From Mycobacterium pinniadriaticum (lineage in GTDB: Bacteria > Actinomycetota > Actinomycetes > Mycobacteriales > Mycobacteriaceae), in the NCBI RefSeq assembly GCF_026242045.1, contig NZ_JAPJDO010000022.1, positions 1 through 64,000 of the forward strand: a stretch of 64,000 nt of DNA. Direction: 5' to 3'. The position numbers and the translations under genes were made by a program. Below the pieces are notes generated by a model. That model ran no database searches and was not told the DNA's origin. It was given only the letters and a program-made list of their open reading frames with translations. Positions 34,156-43,010 of the stretch are shown here, one piece after another. Numbering within the stretch: position 1 is the stretch's first letter; each line of letters begins with the position of its first letter.

Positions 34156-37100
34156 CGGCGGATCCTGGTCGACAGGCGCACGACGGTACCGGTGGTGTCG
34201 CGGACGATAGACACGTCCTCCATCAGTGCCTGCATGATCTGAATGCCCTTGCCGCGATGGGTGTAGCCGGTTTGCTTCGGTTTCCACGAGCCCGTGTCGG
34301 TGATCGTCAGGCGCAACTGGTCGACTTCCGAGCTGGCGTGCAGGGTGATGGTGCCGCCCTCGATGTTGCGGTAGCCGTGTTCGATGGAGTTGGTGACGGC
34401 TTCACCCGCGGCGACCAGCACGTCCTGGGCCTGCTCGTGATCGATACCGGCTGAGCTCAGCCATTCCCGCAGCGCGGCGCGGGCGGGGGCCAGATGAACG
34501 GCGTCGGCCGGGATGGTCACTTCCAGCGGAGCGGGATGGCGGTAGAGCAGCAAGACGACGTCGTCTTGGTAACCGCCCGGCGGGGCCAGGCGGTGCATGA
34601 GCCGGTCGGCCAGCGGGTCGAGGTCCAGCGAGCTGTCGGCGCGAATGAGATTGATCGCCCCGTCGATTCCGTCGTCGAGTGATCGATACCTGCGCTCCAC
34701 CAGGCCGTCGGTGTACAGCAGCAGGGTCGCCTGCGCCGGTATCGTCAGCTGAGCTTCGGGGCGTGCCCGGTCCGGGCGGATGCCCAGCGCGATGGAATGC
34801 CCACCTTCGAGCAGGCGGGTGGTGCCGTCGGCGCAGACCAGGATCGCCGGCGGATGTCCGGCACTGGAATAGGACAGTTCACCGGTGTCGGGGTCGAGGA
34901 TCGCGCAGAACGCGGTGGTGGACTGCGCGCCGGGCAGGCGCGAGGCAAACCGGTCCAGACCCGCCAATGTAGCTGCGGGACTGGATCGTTCGAGCAATAG
35001 TGCACGGCAGGCGCTGCGCAGCTGCCCCATGACGGTTGCCGCTGCCAAGTCATGGCCGACGCAGTCGCCGACGACCAGGGCGATGCGCCCGTCGTCCAGA
35101 GCAACCACGTCGTACCAATCGCCGCCGACCTGCAGCGGATGCGACGCGGGTTGGTAACGCACGGCGAAGCCGGACGGTAGGTACGCTGGTCCCAGGATCG
35201 AGTGTTGTAGTGCCAGAGCCGTTTCGCGTTGTAGATCTAACTGGTGAACGCGCTGCAGGCCCTGTCCGAGGCGCCCGGCCAGCACCGCCAGCAGCGTCTG
35301 GTCTTCGGCGGTGAAGGGCCGCTCTGCGGGCAGGTCGAGCCAGATCACGAGAATGCCGCGCGGGTGTTGAAGGGCGATGCCCGCCGAACCGGCGACCTCG
35401 GTGTCCGCGGTCAGCAGGTCGCCGCTGCCGGCGATGGCGGTGATCCGGTCCACGATCGCTTCGGGCAGGGCGATCCAGTGCGCGCTGTCGGTGTCGCCAA
35501 AGAGTTCCGGGGTCTCCGACACCGTTGCGACGCCACCGCGGACTGGGAAGACCGCGGCCAGGATGCGGCGGGCCGACCATTGGGAACGCAGCTGTTCGAC
35601 CGCGGCGCGCAGTGCATCGTCAACGGTATCCGCTTGTACCAGTTGCTGATTCAACGCGGCCAAGGCGATCTGGCGTTGGCCGCTGTAATGCTCGGCGGTT
35701 ACGTCGCGAAATGTTCCGACCATGACACCGCGGCCGGTGTCGGGGTCCTCGGCGTGGGCGATGTTGGCCGAGATCCACACCCGATGGCCGTCACGATGAT
35801 TCACCGGAACGGTGTAGCTACCGTGCGGGTGATCGGGGATGCCGGCGAACGCGTCGACGATCTGCTGGTGGGCCTCGGGCTGGGTTTCGGGGTCCGGCCA
35901 CCAGGGATGCTCGGGGGCATAAGGCAGATCCTCCGGGCCGAAGCCGAGGATGTCGGTGAACGCGTTGTTGATCTCGATGACGGCGCCGACTTCGTCGCAG
36001 ATGAAGAACGCTTCCTGCAACGATTCGACCAGGGCTTGGCGCCACCGGGTGTGGTGGCTGCGAAGCCGGGCCAGTTCGACGTTCGCCCGTACCCGCGCCA
36101 GCAGATCCGCGGCGGCGAACGGTTTCACCAGGTAGTCGTCGGCGCCGGCGCGCAACCCCTCGATCGAGGCCTCCTGGCCGGCCCGGGCCGACAGCAGCAG
36201 CACCGGAACACCGACGGTGCGCGGATCCATGCGCAGGGCCGCCACCAGAGCCAGACCGTTGAGTCGGGGCATCATCACGTCGCTGACCACCAGATCGGGC
36301 GGATCGGCGCGGATCCGGTCCAGCGCGTGTTGGCCATCGGCTACCGCGTCGACCTGGTAGCCGGCGCCACGGAGCAGTCGGAGCAGGTATTGGCGCATGT
36401 CGGCGTTGTCGTCGGCGACGAGCACGCGGATCACGGCGGTGGTCGACGGCGGCAAGTCCGACACCTCGGACATGGCGTCGGGATCGTCGTCGGGCAGCCA
36501 GCGCAGCGCTTCGGCCACAAAGGGTTCGGCGATACCCGAGGGCGTGCGATTCGTTCCCGGTTTGGTGAGCGCGTCGGCGGGCAGGTGGGCGGTACCCAGC
36601 GGCAGCCGGACGCGGAACGTGGTGCCCACATCCTCGGTGCTCTCGGCGGTGATCGTGCCGCGGTGCAACGCGACGAGTTCCTTCACCAGGGCCAACCCGA
36701 TGCCGCTGCCCTCGGTCGAACGAGAGCGGGCACTCTCGATCCGGTGGAACCGCTCGAACAACCTGGGCATCTCGGCGGCGGAGATGCCGACGCCGGTGTC
36801 GGCGACGGTCACCACCGCCTCGTCAGTGCCGCGGGCCACCCGCACCGTGATCGTGCCCTCGAAGGTGTACTTCAGCGCATTGGACAGCAGGTTGAGGACC
36901 ACCTTCTCCCACATGTCGTGGTCCAGGTACACCGGCTCGTCCAGGTGTTCGCAGTCCACGATCAGCGCCAGCCCCGCGCGGTCGACCGCCGAGCGGAAAA
37001 CGCTGGCCAATTCCGCGGTGACGCCGGCCAGATCGACCGGCGCGTAATGGGCCTGCACCCGGTTGGCCTCGATGCGGGAGAAGTCCAGCAACGTGTTGAC

Positions 37101-38282
37101 CAGCTTGGCCAGGCGCAACCCGTTTCGCTCGATCACGTCCAGTTCCTTCTGGGCGCGTTCGTCCAATGCGGGTGCGCGGGTACGCAGCTCGTTCACCGGA
37201 CCCAGGATCAGGCTGATCGGCGTGCGGAACTCGTGGCTGATGTTGGAGAAGAACGTGGTCTTGGCCCGGTCCAGTTCGGCGAGTTCCTCGACCCGGCGCT
37301 GCTGGTCGCGGAAGCTGCGGGCGTTGGAGATCCCGGTCGCGATGTGGCCGGCCACCAGGGCGACAAAGGCGCGATAGTCGTCGTCGAACGGGCGAAAGCG
37401 GTTCAGGGCGGCGACCAGAAAGCCGGACGGCTTGCCGCTCTGCGCCAGCAGGGGTGCTACCAGCGCTTGGCGGGGTGGGTACTGCCATCGGCCGGTCGGC
37501 AGGTCCGCGAAGGGGGCGCTGGCGAGGCCGATCAGCACCGACTTACCTTGGGCCGCTTCGTCGGCGGGCCAGACCGCCGAGGTATCGGCGGGCAGCATCA
37601 CCGGGGCGGCCGGGTGGCCGGCCAGGATCCCGGTCGATCCGGCCAGGTGCGCAGTCCCGTCGTCGTTGAACAGATAGGTCAGGGTGAACGGCAGGTCGAA
37701 GAGATTGCGCTCGAGCTGGTGGGCGGCGAAGGCCAACATCTCCGGTTCGGTGCGCACCGATGACGGATCGGAGCCCAGGTCGCGCAGCGTGGCCATCCGG
37801 CGCTCGCCGATCACCCGGTCGGTGTCCTCGCTGACGACGCACAGCATGCCGACGACCTGGCCCGTCTCATCGCGCAGCGGACTGTAGGAGAAGGTGTGGT
37901 AGGTCTCCTCGGGATAGCCCGACCGTTCGAGGAACAGCAGCAGTCCCTCGTCCCAGGTGGCCTGGGCGGTGGTCAGCACATGGTCGATGCGGGGGCCGGC
38001 GTCATCCCACACCTCGGCCCAGACTTCCCGGGATGGCCGGCCCAGCGCCCAGGGGTACTTGTCTCCCAGGGTGTCGCGCCGATAGGCGTCGTTGCAGAAG
38101 AATGTCAGATCGGGTCCCCACGCCATCCACATGGCGAAGCGCGACGACAGCAGGATGCTGACGGCGGTTCGCAGGCTCTGCGGCCAGCTGTCGGGAACCC
38201 CCAGCGGGGTCGCCGCCCAGTCCACCCGGGACAGATCCCGACCGACATGGTCGTCCGGGCCGGAGACCGAGCCAACGTCCAC
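34152..38282 (-). CDS. Hybrid sensor kinase fused to PP2C phosphatase and RsbW-like kinase
   Basis: 1376-aa cytoplasmic protein. Domains in order: PAS-like (about 30-155), GAF-like (175-325), HisKA with His350 in SNISHEFRTPIS, HATPase_c (455-560; NLLSNALKYT, DTGVGI, GSGIGLAL), receiver (617-735; phospho-acceptor Asp668, Lys720), PAS (745-865), GAF (875-1010), SpoIIE/PP2C (1020-1248; GGDWYD, GDCVGHD, LYTDGL, DDVVLL), and a C-terminal RsbW-like ATPase (1255-1376; AAGEAVTNSIEHGY, DTGSW). It thus combines two-component and sigma-factor partner-switching parts. GTG 38282 follows AAAGGA. The downstream STAS protein overlaps its stop and is the obvious substrate. Confidence 0.92.
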   Translation of the reverse strand: MDVGSVSGPDDHVGRDLSRVDWAATPLGVPDSWPQSLRTAVSILLSSRFAMWMAWGPDLTFFCNDAYRRDTLGDKYPWALGRPSREVWAEVWDDAGPRIDHVLTTAQATWDEGLLLFLERSGYPEETYHTFSYSPLRDETGQVVGMLCVVSEDTDRVIGERRMATLRDLGSDPSSVRTEPEMLAFAAHQLERNLFDLPFTLTYLFNDDGTAHLAGSTGILAGHPAAPVMLPADTSAVWPADEAAQGKSVLIGLASAPFADLPTGRWQYPPRQALVAPLLAQSGKPSGFLVAALNRFRPFDDDYRAFVALVAGHIATGISNARSFRDQQRRVEELAELDRAKTTFFSNISHEFRTPISLILGPVNELRTRAPALDERAQKELDVIERNGLRLAKLVNTLLDFSRIEANRVQAHYAPVDLAGVTAELASVFRSAVDRAGLALIVDCEHLDEPVYLDHDMWEKVVLNLLSNALKYTFEGTITVRVARGTDEAVVTVADTGVGISAAEMPRLFERFHRIESARSRSTEGSGIGLALVKELVALHRGTITAESTEDVGTTFRVRLPLGTAHLPADALTKPGTNRTPSGIAEPFVAEALRWLPDDDPDAMSEVSDLPPSTTAVIRVLVADDNADMRQYLLRLLRGAGYQVDAVADGQHALDRIRADPPDLVVSDVMMPRLNGLALVAALRMDPRTVGVPVLLLSARAGQEASIEGLRAGADDYLVKPFAAADLLARVRANVELARLRSHHTRWRQALVESLQEAFFICDEVGAVIEINNAFTDILGFGPEDLPYAPEHPWWPDPETQPEAHQQIVDAFAGIPDHPHGSYTVPVNHRDGHRVWISANIAHAEDPDTGRGVMVGTFRDVTAEHYSGQRQIALAALNQQLVQADTVDDALRAAVEQLRSQWSARRILAAVFPVRGGVATVSETPELFGDTDSAHWIALPEAIVDRITAIAGSGDLLTADTEVAGSAGIALQHPRGILVIWLDLPAERPFTAEDQTLLAVLAGRLGQGLQRVHQLDLQRETALALQHSILGPAYLPSGFAVRYQPASHPLQVGGDWYDVVALDDGRIALVVGDCVGHDLAAATVMGQLRSACRALLLERSSPAATLAGLDRFASRLPGAQSTTAFCAILDPDTGELSYSSAGHPPAILVCADGTTRLLEGGHSIALGIRPDRARPEAQLTIPAQATLLLYTDGLVERRYRSLDDGIDGAINLIRADSSLDLDPLADRLMHRLAPPGGYQDDVVLLLYRHPAPLEVTIPADAVHLAPARAALREWLSSAGIDHEQAQDVLVAAGEAVTNSIEHGYRNIEGGTITLHASSEVDQLRLTITDTGSWKPKQTGYTHRGKGIQIMQALMEDVSIVRDTTGTVVRLSTRIRR

Positions 38283-38386
38283 CGCGCGTCCTTTCGGCTA
38301 GATCCGGCGTAGGGCGATCAGCCAACGGGGTTCACCCTACGACCACTCGGCTAAATCAGGGGCGCAGTCGGCGCGGCGCGGGGAGG

Positions 38387-38974
38387 TCAGACCCCGCGGA
38401 CCATCACGAAGTCGTGCTCGGTATTCGTGCCCATCTTGAACGTTTTGGTACCGGCGATCGTGAATCCGTGTTTGGCGTAAAACCGTTGCGCCCGAATGTT
38501 CTCCTGGTTCACGCCCAGCCATATGCAGCGGGCCGCGGCCGCGCCGGCGCGATCGATGGCGGCGGCCAACAACCCCGCCGAGACCCCCGAGCCGTGGCTG
38601 TCGGCCAACACGTAGATCTTGGACAGCTCGACGGCGGGCCGAATGGTGACCGACCGGGCGACGTCGGCGTCGTCACCGATGCCGTCGACGAGGATGGCGT
38701 AGCCGACGATTCGGCCATGCTCGCGGGCTGTCAACACGGTGCGCGATGGGTCTGCCAGGTAGTCGGCGAAGCGCTGCCGCGACAGGTTGGCAGCGATGAA
38801 GGCGGTGATCTCACCCGGCGGCGAGGTTGGTGGGCAGGCGAGCGGGAAGGTGGCGGCGGCGACCTCGGCGAGCTCCTCGATATCGGTATCGGCCGCATCG
38901 TCGACCGAGTGAGTTGTCATGGTCTCGCGCGCCGATGCCGACACGGCGGGGTGGCGTCGCTGCGGTGATGGCAC
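38387..38974 (-). CDS. GNAT-family N-acetyltransferase
   Basis: 195-aa acetyltransferase equivalent to Rv2669. The acetyl-CoA loop is represented by DSHGSGVSAGLLAAAI (Q/RxxGxG/A position), followed by LGVNQENIRAQRFYAKHGF, a standard GNAT motif B. The start is GTG 38974: AAGGAA (38981-38986) lies six bases upstream, whereas GTG 38980 abuts it. The start is two bases past the stop of the dehydrogenase-like gene, indicating coupling. The acceptor substrate is unknown. Confidence 0.8.
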   Translation of the reverse strand: MPSPQRRHPAVSASARETMTTHSVDDAADTDIEELAEVAAATFPLACPPTSPPGEITAFIAANLSRQRFADYLADPSRTVLTAREHGRIVGYAILVDGIGDDADVARSVTIRPAVELSKIYVLADSHGSGVSAGLLAAAIDRAGAAAARCIWLGVNQENIRAQRFYAKHGFTIAGTKTFKMGTNTEHDFVMVRGV

Positions 38975-38976
38975 AG

Positions 38977-40293
38977 TCACTTCCTTGGGTGCACGTCGGT
39001 TACATCGTGATTATCGCGCTCTGGTGCGTTGTCACCTTGGCGGTCCACCCGCAGGTAGCCAGTAGGGCCACAGCCATGATCAGCTGAAGTCGACTTCGCC
39101 CAAGGATTTTGACGTGAGCGCGGCAACCGGTCGTCGCGAACAGGATGCGGATAGGACCTGTCGCGGTGCTGGACCGCCAGGATTTTCGGATTCAGGATGA
39201 CACCGTCGCCGATCTCGACGGCCCGAGAGATCGTCGGGCTCATGTTCCACCCCGCCGGCCCTGCCAAAATCGCTTCGATGTGTGGTAACAGCGCCTCGCT
39301 GATCTCCCATGTCGCCGAGTTCCACAACAAGGACGGGCTGTGGTCGACGGCGTAATAGTACACGCCATCGGTCACCTCGATGATGGGGTGGGCGAAGGAT
39401 GTCGGGTGCGCCCAGCTGAAGCCCATGCCCGCGTCACACGAGACGTCGACGATCAGGCTGCCCGCGGCGAAGGCGGCCAGTTCCGACTCGGTGACGAAGA
39501 TCAGCGGCGCGCTGGGGTCCTGCAGCACGCAGTTGACGACGATGTCGCTGTCCGCGAGGAATCGGGCTACTGGGATCGGGGTGTCTGCTGCGTCGGCCCA
39601 GATTCGGTCGGGCGTGTCCGGGTGGTGGCCCATCTGGACCATCTGGGTGGAGTGGATCGGCGAACCGACGGCGGCGACGTCACGGTTGGTCAGTACCCGC
39701 ACATCGTCGACGCCGTGGGCGTTCAAGGCGGTGACGGCGCCGCGGGCGGTCGCGCCGAATCCGATGACGGTGGCCTGCAGGCGACGCCCATAGCTGCCGG
39801 TCAGCCCGACCAGCTGCATGGCGTGCAACACCGAGCAGTAGCCCGCGAGCTCATTGTTCTTGTGAAAGACGTGCAACTCGAACCCGCCGTCGGGCCGCCA
39901 GTGATTCATCGCCTCGAAGGCGATCAGCGTCAGCTGCCGATCAATGGCGACCTGTGTCAGCGCAACATCCTGCACACAGTGCGGCCAGCCCAGTACGACT
40001 TGTCGCTCACGTACTTCGGTGAGGTCTTGGGCCTGGACTTTGGGCACGAGAATGACGTCACAATCGGCGATGAGCTGCTCGCGGGTGCCGATGCCACCAA
40101 CGAGTTGGCCCAGCGCTTCGTCGGTGGAGCTGAAGTCCGAGCCGTAGCCGTGTTCGAGGAATATCCGCGATCGGACCGCAGGATCGATCCTGCCCAGATG
40201 CGCCGGATGAATGGGTAATCTCCGCTCGTTCTCCTTGCCCGAACGGGCAAAGACTCCCAGCGAAAGCTGTTGTGTATCAACAATTCGGGACAT
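38977..40293 (-). CDS. Alanine dehydrogenase/CEOS-like oxidoreductase
   Basis: 438-aa NAD(P)-dependent enzyme of the alanine dehydrogenase, transhydrogenase N-domain and N5-(carboxyethyl)ornithine synthase group. The N-domain has RSGKENERRLPIHPAHL; the substrate region FEAMNHW; the Rossmann loop VIGFGATARGAV; and a later DVSCDAGMGFSWAHPT. Homology ends near NPKILAVQHRDRSYPHPVRD, about residue 385; the last 50 residues are charged, low in structure and may be read-through of a lost stop. The product probably joins or reduces amino acids with a keto acid. No -10 is obvious before ATG 40293; a 38-codon ORF ends two bases upstream. Confidence 0.75.
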   Translation of the reverse strand: MSRIVDTQQLSLGVFARSGKENERRLPIHPAHLGRIDPAVRSRIFLEHGYGSDFSSTDEALGQLVGGIGTREQLIADCDVILVPKVQAQDLTEVRERQVVLGWPHCVQDVALTQVAIDRQLTLIAFEAMNHWRPDGGFELHVFHKNNELAGYCSVLHAMQLVGLTGSYGRRLQATVIGFGATARGAVTALNAHGVDDVRVLTNRDVAAVGSPIHSTQMVQMGHHPDTPDRIWADAADTPIPVARFLADSDIVVNCVLQDPSAPLIFVTESELAAFAAGSLIVDVSCDAGMGFSWAHPTSFAHPIIEVTDGVYYYAVDHSPSLLWNSATWEISEALLPHIEAILAGPAGWNMSPTISRAVEIGDGVILNPKILAVQHRDRSYPHPVRDDRLPRSRQNPWAKSTSADHGCGPTGYLRVDRQGDNAPERDNHDVTDVHPRK

Positions 40294-40295
40294 GG

Positions 40296-40412
40296 TCAGG
40301 CCCGGGTGCGCGAGCCCGCAGCTGCTGGTTCGCCGAGTTGGGCGGCACGCGTCTCGCTCTGTTGCATTCCGGGCGTTTTGGTCGTGGTTCGGTTGAGCGT
40401 GGTGTCAGACAT
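40296..40412 (-). CDS. Possible 38-aa leader peptide gene
   Basis: The short frame begins MSDTTLNRTTTKTPG after an AAGGG-containing site and ends TGA two bases before the ATG of the dehydrogenase-like gene, so the two could be coupled. It is Thr/Ala/Arg-rich with no cysteine. It may be a genuine small gene, a leader ORF, or chance. Confidence 0.35.
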   Translation of the reverse strand: MSDTTLNRTTTKTPGMQQSETRAAQLGEPAAAGSRTRA

Positions 40413-40459
40413 GGGTGGCCCTTGATCGTGGGGCCGTGGTGGTCCCGATGTCCCGAACC

Positions 40460-40849
40460 CTACGCTCCGATGTCCGGGTGGGTGGCGGGCCTGGCCTCGC
40501 ACCAGTTTGAGAGCCATTGGAAAACAAGGTCATTCGCATGACGTGGGCGATAGTCAAGTTCAATGACGAGATTTGGCGTACTGTCGAGGGTATCGGGCAG
40601 CTCGGTTGCGAGCGAACATGTTCGACAGAGTAGGGAATCCATGGTTCCGCCGACACCGACCCGCACGTCGTATCGTCGCCGTTTCGATCTGATCAGCACA
40701 CCATCGGGCGTCACCGCAAACTCGGAGACAAAGCTGCGAGCGAACTGGCCGTAGCGCCCAGCCTCACCAACCACACTCGCGCGCCCGGTCGTCGTGTCTT
40801 GGGAGCGGACAAGCTCGATCACCGTGATCCTGCCGACGTTCGTCGGCAT
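40460..40849 (-). CDS. Hypothetical protein
   Basis: The 129-codon frame has reasonable GC at third positions but AT-richer 3' half than the neighbours. No family is recognised. Visible features are a basic patch (LIRSKRRRYDVRV), a C-x2-C pair (LLCRTCSL) and a Trp-rich end (FQWLSNWCEA). Its start lies only 17 bp from that of the divergent small gene at 40867, so one of the two may not be real. Composition suggests acquired DNA. Confidence 0.45.
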   Translation of the reverse strand: MPTNVGRITVIELVRSQDTTTGRASVVGEAGRYGQFARSFVSEFAVTPDGVLIRSKRRRYDVRVGVGGTMDSLLCRTCSLATELPDTLDSTPNLVIELDYRPRHANDLVFQWLSNWCEARPATHPDIGA

Positions 40850-40866
40850 ACCTGGAGGTTTGAACC

Positions 40867-41064
40867 ATGACCGTTACCGTGAGGTTGCCCGATGGCGGAA
40901 GCGTGCAGTACATGCGTTTCGGTGACGCCTATGTCAAGCACAATGATGGCACGCTCGACGTCGTGAGAATTGGCGTGAAAGGGCAGCACAGATACGTCTC
41001 CGGGCAGTGGACCGAGGTCGAAGGCGATGAAAAGGGATGGAAGAAGCGCCGACTGTGGGGTTGA
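40867..41064 (+). CDS. Small hypothetical protein
   Basis: 65-aa protein with a clear GGAGG eight bases before ATG 40867. It appears beta-rich (VTVRLPDGGSVQYMRFGDAYV) and ends in a strongly basic tail (KGWKKRRLWG). No signal or membrane segment. Family not recognised. Confidence 0.55.
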   Translation: MTVTVRLPDGGSVQYMRFGDAYVKHNDGTLDVVRIGVKGQHRYVSGQWTEVEGDEKGWKKRRLWG

Positions 41065-41200
41065 CCAGAAGCACCGTGAACAGCTCCTCGCGGTAGCAGT
41101 CCCAGAACACCCGACCGCCGACGGTGGAATGGGCGGGTAGCCCAAGCCTGGCCCCGCGCGGTTGCCCGGGACCCGCCGATACGGCATGTTTACGGGTGGT

Positions 41201-41244
41201 GTGCCGGGAAGTCTGGTCGGCAGTCGCGCTGAGTGGCGCCGACT
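41201..41244 (+). promoter_or_regulatory. Shared antiporter leader element, copy 2, with adjoining hairpin
   Basis: 41201-41221 is identical over 21 bases to 14904-14924 before nhaA. A strong hairpin follows at once: AGTCGCGC (41222-41229), loop TGAGTG, GCGC-c-GACT (41236-41244). A -10-like CATGTT (41185-41190) lies at the same 16-base offset as TAGGCT in the nhaA leader. The element ends 48 bases before the antiporter GTG. Confidence 0.6.
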
Positions 41245-41269
41245 CGGATGGGGATGTGGAGACTCCGGA

Positions 41270-42487
41270 GTGGCGCTAGTCCTGGCATTTGGCGCGGTCC
41301 TGCTGCTCAGTGTGTCGCTGTCCGGCGTCGCGGCCAGGACCGTGCTGTCCACCGCGCTGATGTTCCTGCTGGCCGGTGCGTTGATCGGACCCGGTGGGTT
41401 CGACATCGTCGACCTCGGCCCGGAACACGCCATGGTCGCCCAGCTGGCCGACATCGCGCTGTTCACCGTGTTGTTCACCGACGGACAGCGCGCCAACATG
41501 CGTGCGCTGCGTGAGAACTGGACCTTGTCCGGGCGTGCGCTCGGGCTGGGGATGCCGTTGACGATGGTCGGCATCGCGGTTCCCGCCCATTTCCTGGCCG
41601 GGCTGGATTGGCCCACCGCTTTCCTCCTCGGTGCCGTCCTGTCGCCGACCGACCCGGTGTTCGCCGCCGCGCTGGTCGGCCGTTCGGATATCCCGCTGCG
41701 TCTGCGCCGGCTGCTCAATGTCGAATCCGGGCTCAACGACGGTCTGGCCCTGCCGTTCGTGCTGATCTTCCTCGCCACGGCCAAGCACGAGAGCTCGCAC
41801 TGGACTCAGGTGCTCGGCGAACTGCTGCTGGGGCTGGTGCTCGGTTTCGCGGTCGCCGCGCTGGTGGCGCTGGCCTGGCGCAGCAAGATACTCACCGCCG
41901 AGCCACGGCTACAGCCGCTGGGGCCGGTGGCCATCGCGATCGTCGTGTACGCCTGCTGCCATCTGACCCATGCCAACCCCTATCTCGCCGCGTTCGCGGC
42001 GGGCTCGACCCTGGCGACGCTGGACCCGGTCGTGGCGGAACGATTCGAGCCGTTCGGCGACCTGCTGGCCGAGCTCACCAAGTTCGCCGCGCTCCTGGTG
42101 TTCGGTGCGCTGATCACCCCCGACCGGCTCTCGCACCTGGGCTGGCAGGGCTGGCTGCTGGCGATCCTCGCCATTGTCGTCGTGCGCCCGGTGTCGCTGC
42201 TGGTGTCACTGGTGCGCACCCAGATGCCGCGCCGGGAGCGGCTCACCGCGGCGTGGTTCGGACCCAAGGGATTTGCCTCGGTGGTCTACGGCCTGCTGGT
42301 ATTGCAGTCCGGCATTCCCGACAATCGCCTGGTCTTCGACCTCGTCGCCGTCACCATCGCGCTGTCGATCGTGCTGCATTCGTCGACCGACGTCCCGGTG
42401 GCCCGGATGCTGCGTGTGGAGCCGCCCGACAACCTGCCCACCGGCCAACCCGACCCCGGCCAAGCCGTGGGCAACCAACACACATGA
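41270..42487 (+). CDS. NhaP-type (CPA1) Na+/H+ or K+/H+ antiporter
   Basis: 405-aa transporter with about twelve transmembrane helices. CPA1 marks are LLLAGALIGPGGF-like helix 2, FLLGAVLSPTDPVFAAALVG (ion-site TDP), and LNVESGLNDGLALPFVL (paired Asn-Asp). Cytoplasmic RCK or CBS tails are absent, but a CBS-domain protein is encoded 54 bp downstream and could regulate it. GTG 41270 is chosen because GGAG lies nine bases upstream and the first helix follows immediately. Confidence 0.85.
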   Translation: MALVLAFGAVLLLSVSLSGVAARTVLSTALMFLLAGALIGPGGFDIVDLGPEHAMVAQLADIALFTVLFTDGQRANMRALRENWTLSGRALGLGMPLTMVGIAVPAHFLAGLDWPTAFLLGAVLSPTDPVFAAALVGRSDIPLRLRRLLNVESGLNDGLALPFVLIFLATAKHESSHWTQVLGELLLGLVLGFAVAALVALAWRSKILTAEPRLQPLGPVAIAIVVYACCHLTHANPYLAAFAAGSTLATLDPVVAERFEPFGDLLAELTKFAALLVFGALITPDRLSHLGWQGWLLAILAIVVVRPVSLLVSLVRTQMPRRERLTAAWFGPKGFASVVYGLLVLQSGIPDNRLVFDLVAVTIALSIVLHSSTDVPVARMLRVEPPDNLPTGQPDPGQAVGNQHT

Positions 42488-42541
42488 CCGGAGAATGCGT
42501 GACTGACCATCCCACGCCGACGCGAGACGTACTGTTTGAGG

Positions 42542-42985
42542 GTGCGCGCAGAGCAGATTGCCGAACAATTCCCCGTCGTCGCATTGGATTCCGGTGCCCT
42601 GGATGCCGTGCGGCTGATGGCCGAGCAGCGGTTGCCCGGGTTGGTGGTCACCGATCCGCAGGGGCGGCCGTTGACCATCCTGCCGGCGTGGCAGGTGGTG
42701 CGGCTGTTGGTCCCCGCCTACATCCAGGACGATCCGTCGCTGGCGGGGGTGCTGGGCGAGCAGGCGGCCGACCGGGTCGCCGACAAGCTGGGTGGCAGGT
42801 CGGTCGAACAGGTGCTGCCGAAATCACCGCCGCCGATGCAGACGGTCAACGTCGACGACACGATCGTCGAGGTGGCTGCGATCATGGCGCGCGAACACTC
42901 CCCGCTGGTCGCGGTGGTGGCCGACAAACAGCTCGTCGGCGTGATCACCGCCTCCCGGCTGCTGGAAGTGGCGTTGCAGGTTTGA
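42542..42985 (+). CDS. CBS-domain-pair protein
   Basis: 147-aa protein made of two CBS motifs (about 10-60 and 95-147: PGLVVTDPQGRPLTILPAW and SPLVAVVADKQLVGVITAS), a Bateman module that usually binds adenine nucleotides. It resembles Rv2683, which in M. tuberculosis also precedes ArsA/ArsB1-type transporter genes. The start is GTG 42542 (TTG 42536 is possible). It lies between two ion transporter genes in one transcription unit, suggesting energy- or nucleotide-dependent control of transport. Confidence 0.8.
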   Translation: MRAEQIAEQFPVVALDSGALDAVRLMAEQRLPGLVVTDPQGRPLTILPAWQVVRLLVPAYIQDDPSLAGVLGEQAADRVADKLGGRSVEQVLPKSPPPMQTVNVDDTIVEVAAIMAREHSPLVAVVADKQLVGVITASRLLEVALQV

Positions 42986-43010
42986 TGACGCTGCGGGGGG
43001 CGCGGTAATC

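Noticed and set aside
35244..37763. 839-codon open frame on the plus strand
   Set aside because: It lies entirely antisense to the hybrid sensor kinase, which has complete domains. High GC gives long shadow frames; the product is low in complexity with no domain.
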